Assembly: GCA_045536365.1 (NCBI GenBank)
Contig: JAZSNL010000022.1
Location: 62,001 to 126,000, forward strand
DNA length: 64,000 nt
From: JAZSNL01 sp045536365
Lineage (GTDB): Bacteria; Bacillota_I; Bacilli_A; ML615J-28; CAG-313
Reading direction: 5' to 3'
In this document: positions 1 through 8,837 of the stretch, in pieces
How the letters are laid out: every line of letters starts with the position of its first letter
How positions within the stretch are numbered: the stretch's first letter is position 1
The notes under the pieces: model-generated
Databases searched by the model: none
Seen by the model: only the letters and a program-made list of their open reading frames with translations
Told to the model about the DNA's origin: nothing
Program-made: the position numbers and the translations under genes

Positions 1-278
1 AAAAAACTTTAGAACTTGCTAAATTATCATTAGATACAGTTAAAACATTAGTTGAAAAAACTATTTCTGCTGCAAAAACAGTAGTTGAATCTGTTATTAA
101 GTCTTTAGAAGAATTAGAAGCAAAATTCCCTAGTGAATTAAAACCTTTAGTTCAAGAAAAACTTCAAATGACTCAAGATCAAATGAATCAACAAAAAGAT
201 GCTTTCTTTGCAGAATTTGAAGCAAAATATGCCGAAGAAATTGCTGCAGCAAAACAAAATGCTGAAGAAAGAAAATAA
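1..278 (+). CDS. 3' end of an unknown helical protein (truncated by window edge)
   Basis: The reading frame enters from the left edge with codons starting at base 3 and ends at TAA 276-278, leaving 91 residues. They contain no Gly, Cys or Trp and are rich in Glu, Lys, Ala and Leu, with one Pro-containing break (KFPSELKPL); the rest looks like continuous amphipathic or coiled-coil helix. A hairpin terminator follows directly, so this is the last gene of its unit. I do not recognise the family; the start and most of the protein lie outside the window. Confidence 0.7.
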   Translation, partial: KTLELAKLSLDTVKTLVEKTISAAKTVVESVIKSLEELEAKFPSELKPLVQEKLQMTQDQMNQQKDAFFAEFEAKYAEEIAAAKQNAEERK

Positions 279-281
279 AAC

Positions 282-315
282 AAAAAGATTATGGTTATTC
301 CATAATCTTTTTTTA
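282..315 (+). terminator. Rho-independent terminator after the partial first gene
   Basis: The 13-bp arms 282-294 and 300-312 (AAAAAGATTATGG and its complement) enclose loop TTATT and run into a T tract. It lies 3 nt after the stop codon. Confidence 0.9.
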
Positions 316-316
316 T

Positions 317-345
317 TTTACAAATATTTACTAATATGTTATAAT
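317..345 (+). promoter_or_regulatory. SigA-type promoter of rsmH
   Basis: TTTACA (317-322), 17-bp spacer, TATAAT (340-345). The expected transcription start is near 352, inside the longest possible rsmH reading frame. This rules out the ATG at 351 as the start and leaves a leader of only about 11 nt before ATG 363. Confidence 0.8.
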
Positions 346-362
346 TATCAATGGTGATTAAT

Positions 363-1298
363 ATGAGCGAATTAAAACATTATTCTGTTTTATTAAACGA
401 ATCAATAGAAGGATTAAATATTAAATCAGATGGTATTTATGTTGATGGGACTTTAGGTGGTGCTGGTCATTCATCTGTTATTTTGAGTAAATTATCTGAT
501 AAAGGATTCTTATATGGATTTGATCAAGATCAATTGGCTATTGATATCGCAAGTGAAAAATTATCTAAGATAGGTAACAATTTTGAAATTATCAAAAGTA
601 ATTTTTGTTATTTAAAAACAGAATTGACTTTAAGAAATATAGATAAAGTAGATGGATTCTTATTTGATTTGGGCGTTTCAAGTTTTCAATTAGATATTCC
701 TGAAAGAGGTTTTAGTTACCGCTTTGACGGAAGATTAGATATGAGAATGAACCAAGATAGTTCTTTGGACGCTTACACAGTGGTTAATACTTATTCAGAA
801 GCTGAATTAAAAAGAATAATTTTTGAATATGGGGAAGATAAACATGCTCCTTTGATTGCAAGAGGAATTGTTAAAGCAAGATCAATTAAACCTATTGAAA
901 CTACTTTTGAATTAGTGGAAGTTATTAAGAAATCTTTACCTGCTTCTGCTTTAAGAGGAAGTGGTCATCCTGCAAAACAAACTTTCCAGGCTATAAGAAT
1001 TGAAGTTAACCAAGAATTAGAGGTTTTGAAAACAGCTTTATCTGATGCGTTAAGTATGTTGAATAAAAATGGTAGATTAGTTGTTATTACTTTCCATTCT
1101 TTAGAAGATCGATTAGTTAAAAAATTATTTAAAGAAAAAACTACTTTAGATTTACCAAAAGGTATTCCTTTTATTCCTGAAGGATATGAATTAGAATATA
1201 AATTAGTAAATAATAAAGTTATTTTACCAAGTGAAGAAGAACTTAGTTGTAATAACAGATCACATAGTGCAAAAATGCGTATTATTGAAAAAATATAA
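363..1298 (+). CDS. rsmH: 16S rRNA (cytosine(1402)-N4)-methyltransferase RsmH (MraW)
   Basis: RsmH methylates C1402 in the decoding centre of 16S rRNA using S-adenosylmethionine. The start HYSVLLNESI, the SAM-binding loop VDGTLGGAGHS, LFDLGVSSFQLD, the RGFSYRFDGRLDMRM segment and the late VITFHSLEDRLVKK block are all diagnostic; 311 residues is the usual length. ATG 363 is chosen because GGTGA at 353-357 sits 5 nt upstream and the promoter would place transcript initiation after the upstream ATG at 351. In most Firmicutes rsmH opens the division/cell-wall cluster and is followed by ftsL and PBP genes. Here the next genes lie on the opposite strand and no ftsL is visible. Confidence 0.97.
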   Translation: MSELKHYSVLLNESIEGLNIKSDGIYVDGTLGGAGHSSVILSKLSDKGFLYGFDQDQLAIDIASEKLSKIGNNFEIIKSNFCYLKTELTLRNIDKVDGFLFDLGVSSFQLDIPERGFSYRFDGRLDMRMNQDSSLDAYTVVNTYSEAELKRIIFEYGEDKHAPLIARGIVKARSIKPIETTFELVEVIKKSLPASALRGSGHPAKQTFQAIRIEVNQELEVLKTALSDALSMLNKNGRLVVITFHSLEDRLVKKLFKEKTTLDLPKGIPFIPEGYELEYKLVNNKVILPSEEELSCNNRSHSAKMRIIEKI

Positions 1299-1328
1299 AA
1301 AGGTAACATTAATTGTTACCTTTTTTTG
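1297..1328. terminator. Bidirectional terminator between rsmH and the convergent epimerase gene
   Basis: GGTAACA, a short AT loop and TGTTACC are flanked by A and T runs on both sides, so the hairpin can stop transcripts from either strand. It overlaps the rsmH stop codon and ends next to the stop of the minus-strand gene at 1330. Confidence 0.85.
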
Positions 1329-1329
1329 T

Positions 1330-2193
1330 TTAGAAAAATTTAAATGAATATGTAAAACTATATGATTCATCTTCTTGAAGACGTACTAAATGGCGTTTGT
1401 TTTCAAAATTTCCATCATTTTCTGTTGTATCAGCACAACCTCTCCAAGGTTCAATACAGATAAATGGTGCTTCTACAGGATAAGGAGACCAAATTCCTAA
1501 CATAGTGAAGTTATTGAAAGTAAAACTTACACCATGATTGGTTTTTGTATTAATTAAAGTTACATTATTAAAATCAATATTGTCAAATACTAATGCATCT
1601 TCTGCATAATCTTGATGATTTAATGGTAAATCCTGTTTGTTTTCCCATTTCTTTGTTGTTTCTAAAAAGTCGATTGTACCATTTTTTAGATTAACATTTC
1701 CTATTATACTAGTAATAGGATGAGGGAATACAAGTTTGTAATCAGCAAAATTAGGAGCTAGAAAAGCAGGATGAAGTCCCAAATTAAAAGGCATTTCTTC
1801 ATCTGTTAAATTAATAACTTTAATTTCGCTATCTACTTGGTCATCGTTCAAAGAATATGTTACTAAGACATTGAATGAGTATGGATATAATTTTAGTGTT
1901 TCATCGTTTGATGAAAAGATTAGTGTAATTGAATCTTCTAATAATTCAACTAGTTCAAATTCACTATCTCTTAGGAAACCATGACCATTCATTTTGTATT
2001 CTTTTCCTTTTATTAAGCATTTACCATCTAATAATTTTCCAACAATTGGAAAAAGAAGAGGAGCTGAGCGATTCCAAAATGCTGGGTTACTATCGTGCAA
2101 TTGATTTTCTCCTAAGTATTTAATCGTTTTTAATTCTGCGCCTTTTGTCGAAATTTCAACATATAATTTTTCGTTTTTAATTGTATATAGCAT
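1330..2193 (-). CDS. Aldose 1-epimerase (galactose mutarotase-like, LacX type)
   Basis: The protein has 287 residues and no signal peptide, so it is probably cytosolic. The mutarotase-like fold is recognisable from the GHGFLRD block with His71, the NLGLHPAF block with His141, and APFICIEPWRG with Glu248; the family uses two His and a Glu to interconvert anomers of hexoses or sugar phosphates. The short LacX-like length favours that subgroup, but the natural substrate cannot be read from sequence. GGAGG lies 6 nt before ATG 2193. The gene sits as a minus-strand insert between rsmH and the PBP gene, where division genes would be expected, and has its own consensus promoter. Confidence 0.85.
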   Translation of the reverse strand: MLYTIKNEKLYVEISTKGAELKTIKYLGENQLHDSNPAFWNRSAPLLFPIVGKLLDGKCLIKGKEYKMNGHGFLRDSEFELVELLEDSITLIFSSNDETLKLYPYSFNVLVTYSLNDDQVDSEIKVINLTDEEMPFNLGLHPAFLAPNFADYKLVFPHPITSIIGNVNLKNGTIDFLETTKKWENKQDLPLNHQDYAEDALVFDNIDFNNVTLINTKTNHGVSFTFNNFTMLGIWSPYPVEAPFICIEPWRGCADTTENDGNFENKRHLVRLQEDESYSFTYSFKFF

Positions 2194-2218
2194 AAAAACC
2201 TCCGTTTTAGTCTTAGAT

Positions 2219-2247
2219 ATTTTAACATTATTCTATTTTGATGTCAA
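2219..2247 (-). promoter_or_regulatory. Consensus SigA promoter of the epimerase gene
   Basis: Read on the minus strand: TTGACA (2247-2242), exactly 17 bp, TAAAAT (2224-2219). The TGA inside the -35 hexamer (2246-2244) is also the stop codon of the upstream PBP gene. Confidence 0.85.
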
Positions 2248-4130
2248 GTGTAAAGTATGACATAACCGCCTTCAATTATTTTTTCATTAGGTTCAGGAAT
2301 TTGATTAATAACTTGGTTTCCTGTTCCTTCAATTTTAAAAAGGTATGGGTAATTATATGATCTTATTTGATTTACATTTAATCCGATAAAGTTATCTACT
2401 TCGTAAATTTGTTTGTCGATATAGTATCTTGCGTTTAATTTGATTCCATCTGTTCTTTTAGGAATATTGAATATAGTAAATGCTTCAGCAATGATTTCTT
2501 TTACTATAGGTGCAGCTACAATACTTCCATATTGAATAGTATTTTTAGGTTTTGTTACTGCACAAAAGACAACGATTTGAGGGTCATCCATTGGTGCCAT
2601 TCCAATAAAAGAAGTTATGTATTGGCCTTGAATATAAGAACCGTTTTCAACAATCTGAGCAGTTCCTGTTTTACCACCTATACGATGTCCTTCAAGATAT
2701 GCATTTCGACCTGTTCCTAACGCAACAACAGATTCTAAACAATAATTAACTGTGTCTGATGTTTCTTTACTTATAACTTGTCTAATAAGTGTTTTATCTT
2801 TTTCAAATAAGAGTTTGTTTTCTCCTGATACTGCTTTTTTTACAATATATGGTTGATATAAATTGCCTCCATTTATTGTTGAAGCAACTGCTGTTACTAA
2901 TTGAATAGCGGTTACTGAGTTTGCTTGACCAAAAGAACTAGTTGCAAGTTCAACGTTTCCGACTTTTTCTACGTTAAAAATAATTCCACTTGATTCTCCT
3001 AATAAATCAATTCCGGTTTTTTTACCTATTCCAAATTTATCTAAGTAAGAGAAGAACTTTTCTTTTCCAAGTCGTAAGCCAATTGTCATAAATCCAGGGT
3101 TACAGGAGTTTTGTAATACTTCTAAAAATGTTTCTTTTCCATGTCCTCCAACTTTCCAGTCTTTTATACGTGTACCATCAATTATCATATAGCCAGGATC
3201 GTAAAAAGGTTCATTCAATGAAAAGACTTTTTCTTCTAAACCCATAGCGTATGTAAGAATTTTAAAAGTACTACCGGGTTCAAATGATTTCCAAATTGCG
3301 AGATTTCGATTATAGATTGATTGGTCGTATTTTTGATAATTTTCAATATCAAAAGTTGGTCTTGAACCTACCGCAAGAATTTCTCCATTTTTCGGATTCA
3401 TCGCAAGTATTATTGCATCTTCAGGTTGATATTGTTGAATTATGTTATCTAATAACCTTTCTACGGTAAGTTGAAGTTCTAAATCGATGGTTAAGTATAA
3501 GTCAGCTCCTTTTATGTTGTTTGTATAATAGCTTGTTAAATCCTCTAATGCGTTTCCATGAGCGTCTGTATAAATATTAAGTGAACCTTTTTGATCTTTT
3601 AAGATATCATCATAAATGTATTCGATTCCTGTTATACCTTGATTATCAATCCCTGTAATGCCTAATACTTGTGCAAGTGTATTTTGATATGGATAATATC
3701 TTGAACTATCTCCAACTATGTAAATTCCTTTTAAATTATGACTTGCGATGTCTTTTGCTTGATCAATTGAGATTCTCAAAGCTTCAGGTTTAATTATTTC
3801 TACAGAAACGTTTTTAGTTAAATGTTTTTTAATTTTATCGGTTGATACTTTTAAAATATTAGAAATAATTAAACTGGTTTTATCAATATCTTCGACTTGT
3901 TTAGGTATCGTAATTATTGTTGGAGTAAGTGAATTACCGACAATTAGATTACCATTTCGATCATAGATATTTCCTCTTCCTCCAATAACAGGAGCATTTC
4001 TTGTCCATAAATCTAATGCTTTTTGATAATATTCATTATGTTTTATGGTTTTTACAAATAAAAGTTTTATAAAAATAATAATAAATATTAATATAATAAA
4101 AAAATTTAAAACTTTAATTCTTTTTTTCAT
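2244..4130 (-). CDS. Class B penicillin-binding protein with PASTA domain (FtsI/SpoVD family)
   Basis: A transpeptidase that cross-links peptidoglycan at the septum or, if SpoVD-like, in the spore cortex. Residues 8-26 form an N-terminal membrane anchor. The dimerisation region follows, with the RGNIYDRNG motif at 52-60. The transpeptidase domain carries STFK (287-290, Ser287 nucleophile), SCN (342-344) and KTGT (487-490). A single PASTA domain occupies about 575-628. One PASTA domain is characteristic of SpoVD, but this could equally be the vegetative division PBP if it is the only class B enzyme. It is encoded divergently from murE with 93 bp between the starts; AAAGGAGA precedes ATG 4130. 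The stop is TGA. Confidence 0.93.
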   Translation of the reverse strand: MKKRIKVLNFFIILIFIIIFIKLLFVKTIKHNEYYQKALDLWTRNAPVIGGRGNIYDRNGNLIVGNSLTPTIITIPKQVEDIDKTSLIISNILKVSTDKIKKHLTKNVSVEIIKPEALRISIDQAKDIASHNLKGIYIVGDSSRYYPYQNTLAQVLGITGIDNQGITGIEYIYDDILKDQKGSLNIYTDAHGNALEDLTSYYTNNIKGADLYLTIDLELQLTVERLLDNIIQQYQPEDAIILAMNPKNGEILAVGSRPTFDIENYQKYDQSIYNRNLAIWKSFEPGSTFKILTYAMGLEEKVFSLNEPFYDPGYMIIDGTRIKDWKVGGHGKETFLEVLQNSCNPGFMTIGLRLGKEKFFSYLDKFGIGKKTGIDLLGESSGIIFNVEKVGNVELATSSFGQANSVTAIQLVTAVASTINGGNLYQPYIVKKAVSGENKLLFEKDKTLIRQVISKETSDTVNYCLESVVALGTGRNAYLEGHRIGGKTGTAQIVENGSYIQGQYITSFIGMAPMDDPQIVVFCAVTKPKNTIQYGSIVAAPIVKEIIAEAFTIFNIPKRTDGIKLNARYYIDKQIYEVDNFIGLNVNQIRSYNYPYLFKIEGTGNQVINQIPEPNEKIIEGGYVILYT

Positions 4131-4223
4131 ATTTTCTCCTTTAACAATACATTTTATGAATTTAATAAAATAAAATACTATTAATTTTCTTTAAATCATA
4201 TAATTAACTAAAGAGGGGATTTA

Positions 4224-5684
4224 ATGAAAATAAAAAAATTTTATGATTTATATTATCCAAATAATATTATTTTATATAATCATCAAATTAATAAAATAAC
4301 TGATAATTCAAAAGAAGTATCTTTGAATGATGTATTTATTTGTATAAAAGGATATAAAAATGATGGGCATGATTATATAGAAGAAGCTGTATCAAAGGGT
4401 TGTAAAACAATTATTATCAATGAAAATCATGTGTATTTTAATGAAAATATTAATATCATAAGAAGTAAAAATCCTTTAAAAGATTTTGCGAGAATGGTAA
4501 TTTTAAATTATGAAGAAAAAGGCTTAAAGAAACCTAAATTCATTGGTGTAACAGGTACTAATGGAAAGACAACAATTACTAATATTTTATATGAATTTTT
4601 AAAAACTAAAAAATTAGATATTTTACTTATAGGAACAAATGGAATTAAAAAATACTACGGATTAAAAGAAGAACTAATTAAGGCTGATAATACAACACCT
4701 AATTTTAATATTATCTATGATATCTTATCAACTGTTCCATTATCATTTGATTATGTTATTATGGAGGTTTCTTCTCAAGGAATCATTGAAGGAAGAACTT
4801 TAGGTATTGATTTTGATATTGTAGTTGTGAATTCTTTAAGTAATGAACATTTGGATTATCATCATACGATTAATGAATATCGTGATTCTAAAGCTTTTTT
4901 AGTATCAAGTATTAGTCAAAATAAAGATAGCATTTTAATACTAAATGATAATTTAAATGAATTTTCTTTTTTTAATAATTTAAATATTAATAAAACAATC
5001 TATTATGGTTCAAGATCAAATAATAATGTATTTTATTTCTTGAAAGAACTAGATATTGATAAAACTAAATTTTGTTTAGTTATTAATAAAATACCTTTTT
5101 ATTTAGAAACAAATTTAATCGGTGATTTTAATATTGAAAATATTTGTGCAGTAGTATCAATATTAATGAGTTTAAACTTTGAATTAACTTCATTTTTTGC
5201 ATTTTTAAAAGATGTTCCAAAAATTGATGGAAGATTAAATATTATAAAACATCAAAATAGATATTTCATTATTGATTTTGGACACAATAGTGAAGCGGTT
5301 TACCGCGTTTTATCTTTCTTTAATATGATAAAAAAGAATAATTTAATTACTGTTATAGGCTGTGGTGGTAACAGAGATAAAGAAAAAAGACCTGTTATGG
5401 CAAGAACAGCTTGTTTATATAGTGATCATGTAATATTTACAGAAGATAATTCACGAAATGAAGATGTAAATCAAATAATTAATGATATGGTTAGTAATTT
5501 AGATTATAATAATTACTCTATTGAATTAGATCGCTTTACCGCAATTCAGTCTGCTTATCAAAAATCTAGTGAAAATGATTTTATTTTGATTCTAGGTAAA
5601 GGTAATGAAAATTATTTAATAAAAAATAACTCAATCATTAATTATAGCGACGAAGCGAGTGTTAAAAAAATTATAAATAAATAA
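4224..5684 (+). CDS. murE: UDP-MurNAc-tripeptide synthetase MurE
   Basis: A cytoplasmic Mur ligase that adds the third residue to UDP-MurNAc-L-Ala-D-Glu with ATP. Visible are the ATP loop GVTGTNGKTT (108-117), EVSSQGIIEGR, and the C-terminal Mur ligase domain with GCGGNRDKEKRPVMA. The amino-acid selectivity loop reads DNSR at residues 408-411; DNPR marks meso-diaminopimelate enzymes, so this is a Pro-to-Ser variant that keeps the Arg, and DAP is the best guess. A strong AGAGGGG site precedes ATG 4224, with a TATAAT box at 4199-4204. It heads murE-mraY-murD with intergenic gaps of 1 nt or less. Confidence 0.95.
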   Translation: MKIKKFYDLYYPNNIILYNHQINKITDNSKEVSLNDVFICIKGYKNDGHDYIEEAVSKGCKTIIINENHVYFNENINIIRSKNPLKDFARMVILNYEEKGLKKPKFIGVTGTNGKTTITNILYEFLKTKKLDILLIGTNGIKKYYGLKEELIKADNTTPNFNIIYDILSTVPLSFDYVIMEVSSQGIIEGRTLGIDFDIVVVNSLSNEHLDYHHTINEYRDSKAFLVSSISQNKDSILILNDNLNEFSFFNNLNINKTIYYGSRSNNNVFYFLKELDIDKTKFCLVINKIPFYLETNLIGDFNIENICAVVSILMSLNFELTSFFAFLKDVPKIDGRLNIIKHQNRYFIIDFGHNSEAVYRVLSFFNMIKKNNLITVIGCGGNRDKEKRPVMARTACLYSDHVIFTEDNSRNEDVNQIINDMVSNLDYNNYSIELDRFTAIQSAYQKSSENDFILILGKGNENYLIKNNSIINYSDEASVKKIINK

Positions 5685-5685
5685 T

Positions 5686-6672
5686 ATGTTAGTAATTTAT
5701 TTAATTTTATTATCGATTAATTTTTTATTATTTATTTTTTTAATACCTGTTTTACGTAAACTAAAATTTGGACAAAGTATAAGAAAAGAAGGACCAAAAG
5801 AACATTATAAAAAAAGTGGAACTCCTACAATGGGAGGAATTGGAATTGTTTTAGGATTGATATTAAATTTTATTGTTTTAATAGGAATAAATAAATTAGG
5901 TAATAATCTTGATATTAATTCAATTACTTTAAAAGAAATTTTAATTTTAATTCTTCCTTTGTTTTTATATGGAGTAATTGGCTTTATTGATGATTTTTTA
6001 ATTGTTATTAAACAAAATAATAATGGTCTTTCTCCTAAATTAAAGTTTTTATTTCAGTTATTTATAGGAACAATTGTATATTGGCTATATCTAGATTTAG
6101 GTTTTGAGAACATTATTAATTTTTTTGGAATAGATATTAATATTTCTTTCTTTTATGGAGTTTTAGTTGTTTTTATGTTTGTTGGAAGTAGTAATGCGGC
6201 GAACTTAACAGATGGGCTTGATGGGTTGCTGGGGGGAGTTAGTTTAATTTGTTATGTTTTTCTAGCAATTTTCAGTTTATATTTAAAAAAATATCTTGTT
6301 TTTCTTTATTGTATTTCAATGGTTATTGCTTTAATTAGTTATTTATTTTTTAATTTACCTAAAGCTACAATCTTTATGGGAGATGTGGGTTCACTTGCGA
6401 TAGGAGCGAGTTTAGTCAGTGTTTGTATGGTTTTAAAAATAGAAGTATTATTATTAGTGATTGGATTTGTTTATATAGTTGAAACTTTATCGGTTATTTT
6501 ACAAGTTTGGTTTTTTAAAAAGACAAAAGGTAATAGATTGTTTAAAATGACACCACTTCATCATCATTTTGAATTAGTAGGTTTTAATGAATGGGAAATT
6601 AATTTTATATTTTGGATTATGGAAATTATAGTTTGTATAATAGGGGGATTTTTGTTATGGATGATATGGTAG
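5686..6672 (+). CDS. mraY: Phospho-N-acetylmuramoyl-pentapeptide-transferase MraY
   Basis: An integral membrane enzyme that transfers phospho-MurNAc-pentapeptide to undecaprenyl phosphate, forming lipid I. Hallmarks are GTPTMGGIGI near the N-terminus, the catalytic NLTDGLDGL loop, FMGDVGSLAIGA, and the MTPLHHHFELVG motif near the C-terminus; about ten hydrophobic segments are visible in 328 residues, a normal length. The start lies 1 nt after the murE stop without a good ribosome site, which suggests translational coupling. Confidence 0.97.
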   Translation: MLVIYLILLSINFLLFIFLIPVLRKLKFGQSIRKEGPKEHYKKSGTPTMGGIGIVLGLILNFIVLIGINKLGNNLDINSITLKEILILILPLFLYGVIGFIDDFLIVIKQNNNGLSPKLKFLFQLFIGTIVYWLYLDLGFENIINFFGIDINISFFYGVLVVFMFVGSSNAANLTDGLDGLLGGVSLICYVFLAIFSLYLKKYLVFLYCISMVIALISYLFFNLPKATIFMGDVGSLAIGASLVSVCMVLKIEVLLLVIGFVYIVETLSVILQVWFFKKTKGNRLFKMTPLHHHFELVGFNEWEINFIFWIMEIIVCIIGGFLLWMIW

Positions 6673-7952
6673 AATTTTTAAAAGGAAAGAATATTGTTTT
6701 ATATGGTTATGGAATTAGTAATAAGTCAATAGAAGAAGTATTAATTAAAAATAAAATTGAATATTTAATTTATATTGATGGACAAGATTTTCCTATTAAT
6801 AAAATAAACAAAAGGACCTTAGTTATTAAAAGCAATGGTATTCCGCCTACTACCTTATTCTTAGAATTTCTTGAGAAAAATAGAATTCAAGTGATTAATG
6901 ATTTAGAACTATATTCAATATTCTATCATTATGGAAATATAATTGGGATAACTGGGAGTAATGGTAAAACAACAACAGGTAATTTGATTAATAAAATTTT
7001 AGATGATTCAAAATTTATTGGAAATAATGGTGTCAGTTTAATAAGTCAGATTGATAATTATACGAAAAATACGGTTATTGAATGTTCAAGTTTCATGTTA
7101 AATAATATTAAATCGTTTCACCCACATATTTTTGTTTTGTTAAATATTGAATATCATCATATTGATTATCATAAATCTTTCAGCAACTATCTAGATAGTA
7201 AATTAAATCCTTTAAAAAATATGAATAAATCAGATTTAGTTGTATTTAATTATGATGATAAGATTTTAAGAAGATGTATGGGGAATTATGATTTAAATAT
7301 TAAGAGCTTTTCTTTAGAACCTAATAGTTTATTTACCAATTGTTATTTGATGGATGAAGCAATATATTATGAAGGTAAAGAATTTATTAAATTATCAATG
7401 TTAAATAATAAATCTAAACATAATATTCAAAATATAATGGCTGCTATTATTACATGTAAATATTTAAAGATTAACGATGATGATATTAAATATCATATTT
7501 GTAATTTAGAGAATCTTCCTCATCGTATCGAAAAGTTTCATAAGTATCAAAATGTTACTTTTTTTAATGATTCAAAAGCTACTAATCCTTACGCTACTTT
7601 AAAAGCAATTGAATATTTATCAGAATTAAAAGAAGATGAAAAATTAATTTGGATCGGTGGAGGTAAATCTATTAAAGATGATTATGGTGTTTTAGAAAGT
7701 GTATTTAATTTAATTGATGAAGTTTATTTATATGGAGAAAATAGATATGTTTTAAATGAAATACTTATTAGTAATGGTTTTAAAAAAATTTTTATTTTTG
7801 AAAAATTAGAAGAACTCATCATTCATTTAAGAAATCGAATTAGTAATTATGCATATATTTTATTTTCGCCGGCTTCTACGAGCTTTGATATGTTTAAAAA
7901 TTTTGAAGAAAGAGGAAATTATTTTAAAAATTTAATTTTAAAATATTATTAA
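6657..7952 (+). CDS. murD: UDP-N-acetylmuramoyl-L-alanine--D-glutamate ligase MurD
   Basis: Adds D-glutamate to UDP-MurNAc-L-Ala in the cytoplasm. The ATP loop GITGSNGKTTTGN, FFNDSKATNPYATLKAI, WIGGGKSIKDDY and the C-terminal LFSPASTSFDMFKNFEERG are classic MurD signatures. ATG 6657 is chosen because AGGGGG (6642-6647) lies upstream; the longer frame from 6612 has no ribosome site. The gene therefore overlaps mraY by 16 nt; the protein is 431 residues. The murG and ftsW genes that usually follow are absent, the next gene being an unrelated transporter. Confidence 0.95.
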   Translation: MDDMVEFLKGKNIVLYGYGISNKSIEEVLIKNKIEYLIYIDGQDFPINKINKRTLVIKSNGIPPTTLFLEFLEKNRIQVINDLELYSIFYHYGNIIGITGSNGKTTTGNLINKILDDSKFIGNNGVSLISQIDNYTKNTVIECSSFMLNNIKSFHPHIFVLLNIEYHHIDYHKSFSNYLDSKLNPLKNMNKSDLVVFNYDDKILRRCMGNYDLNIKSFSLEPNSLFTNCYLMDEAIYYEGKEFIKLSMLNNKSKHNIQNIMAAIITCKYLKINDDDIKYHICNLENLPHRIEKFHKYQNVTFFNDSKATNPYATLKAIEYLSELKEDEKLIWIGGGKSIKDDYGVLESVFNLIDEVYLYGENRYVLNEILISNGFKKIFIFEKLEELIIHLRNRISNYAYILFSPASTSFDMFKNFEERGNYFKNLILKYY

Positions 7953-8003
7953 TACCTATACTTTTTATAATTTAAATCATATTAATAATAAAGAGTGATT
8001 AAT

Positions 8004-8756
8004 ATGAAAGAAGCATTTATAATAACTTTAACCGCATCTATTTTTACTTGGGGATTAACAGCCTTAGGTAGTTTAATGGTCTTTTTTGTTAGAAAACAAA
8101 ATGAAAATATTATTTCTTCCCTTTTTGGTTTTGGTGGAGGAGTAATGGTAGCAGCATCATTTTTTAGTTTGTTAAAACCAAGTATTGATATGGCAATCGA
8201 ACTAAAACAAATTGATTGGTTAATTGTTGGAATTGGATTTTTAGTAGGAGGATTGATAATCTTTTTAATTGATTATTTATTCTCGAAACTTAATAAAAAG
8301 AATAATGGCAAAATTAATAAAGGTTTATTAATAACTGCTATTACAATTCATAATATTCCTGAAGGTATGGCTATTGGAGTTGCGGTGGGAAGCGCACTTT
8401 TTAGTAACACAGGGTATGAGGCAGCTATTATGTTAGCGATCGGTATAGGGTTACAGAATTTCCCTGAAGGGTTAGCTGTAAGTTTACCTTTAAAAGCAGA
8501 TGGAATGAATAGTCGAAAAGCATTTATGTATGGACAATTAAGTGGTATTGTTGAACCTATTTCAGCTATATTAGGATTACTTTTAGTATATTTGATAAAA
8601 CCTATCTTACCGTTTGTTTTAGCTGTTGCTGCAGGGACAATGATTTATGTAGTTATTGAAGAATTAATTCCATCTTGTAAGAATAATAAATATTGTACAA
8701 TTGGATTTATGGTTGGTTTTGTTATAATGATGATTTTAGATGTAGCTTTGGGATAG
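8004..8756 (+). CDS. ZIP family divalent metal transporter (ZupT-like)
   Basis: A membrane permease importing Zn2+ or other divalent cations. The two metal-binding helices are clear: HNIPEGMAIGVAVG and GLQNFPEGLAVSLPL, followed by GQLSGIVEP. About eight hydrophobic helices are seen, with a short Lys/Asn-rich loop before the first motif and none of the long His loop of eukaryotic ZIPs. ATG 8004 is preferred over GTG 7995 because the GAGTGA ribosome site overlaps that GTG. A TATAAT-like box at 7966-7971 may drive it. Substrate specificity is not deducible. Confidence 0.92.
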   Translation: MKEAFIITLTASIFTWGLTALGSLMVFFVRKQNENIISSLFGFGGGVMVAASFFSLLKPSIDMAIELKQIDWLIVGIGFLVGGLIIFLIDYLFSKLNKKNNGKINKGLLITAITIHNIPEGMAIGVAVGSALFSNTGYEAAIMLAIGIGLQNFPEGLAVSLPLKADGMNSRKAFMYGQLSGIVEPISAILGLLLVYLIKPILPFVLAVAAGTMIYVVIEELIPSCKNNKYCTIGFMVGFVIMMILDVALG

Positions 8757-8781
8757 CAAGTTTTTCTTGCTTTCTTTTTTT
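8755..8781 (+). terminator. Terminator after the ZIP transporter
   Basis: AGCAAG (8755-8760), loop TTTTT and CTTGCT (8766-8771) run into a T tract. The left arm includes the last bases of the TAG stop codon. Confidence 0.8.
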
Positions 8782-8786
8782 ATTAC

Positions 8787-8815
8787 TTGAAAAAAAGGAT
8801 TTGTTTTAGTATAAT
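8787..8815 (+). promoter_or_regulatory. SigA-type promoter of the oxidoreductase-nadD operon
   Basis: TTGAAA (8787-8792), 17 bp, TATAAT (8810-8815). The predicted start near 8822 leaves a very short leader before AGGAGG at 8826-8831. Confidence 0.85.
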
Positions 8816-8837
8816 ATTAAAGAATAGGAGGTATTTT

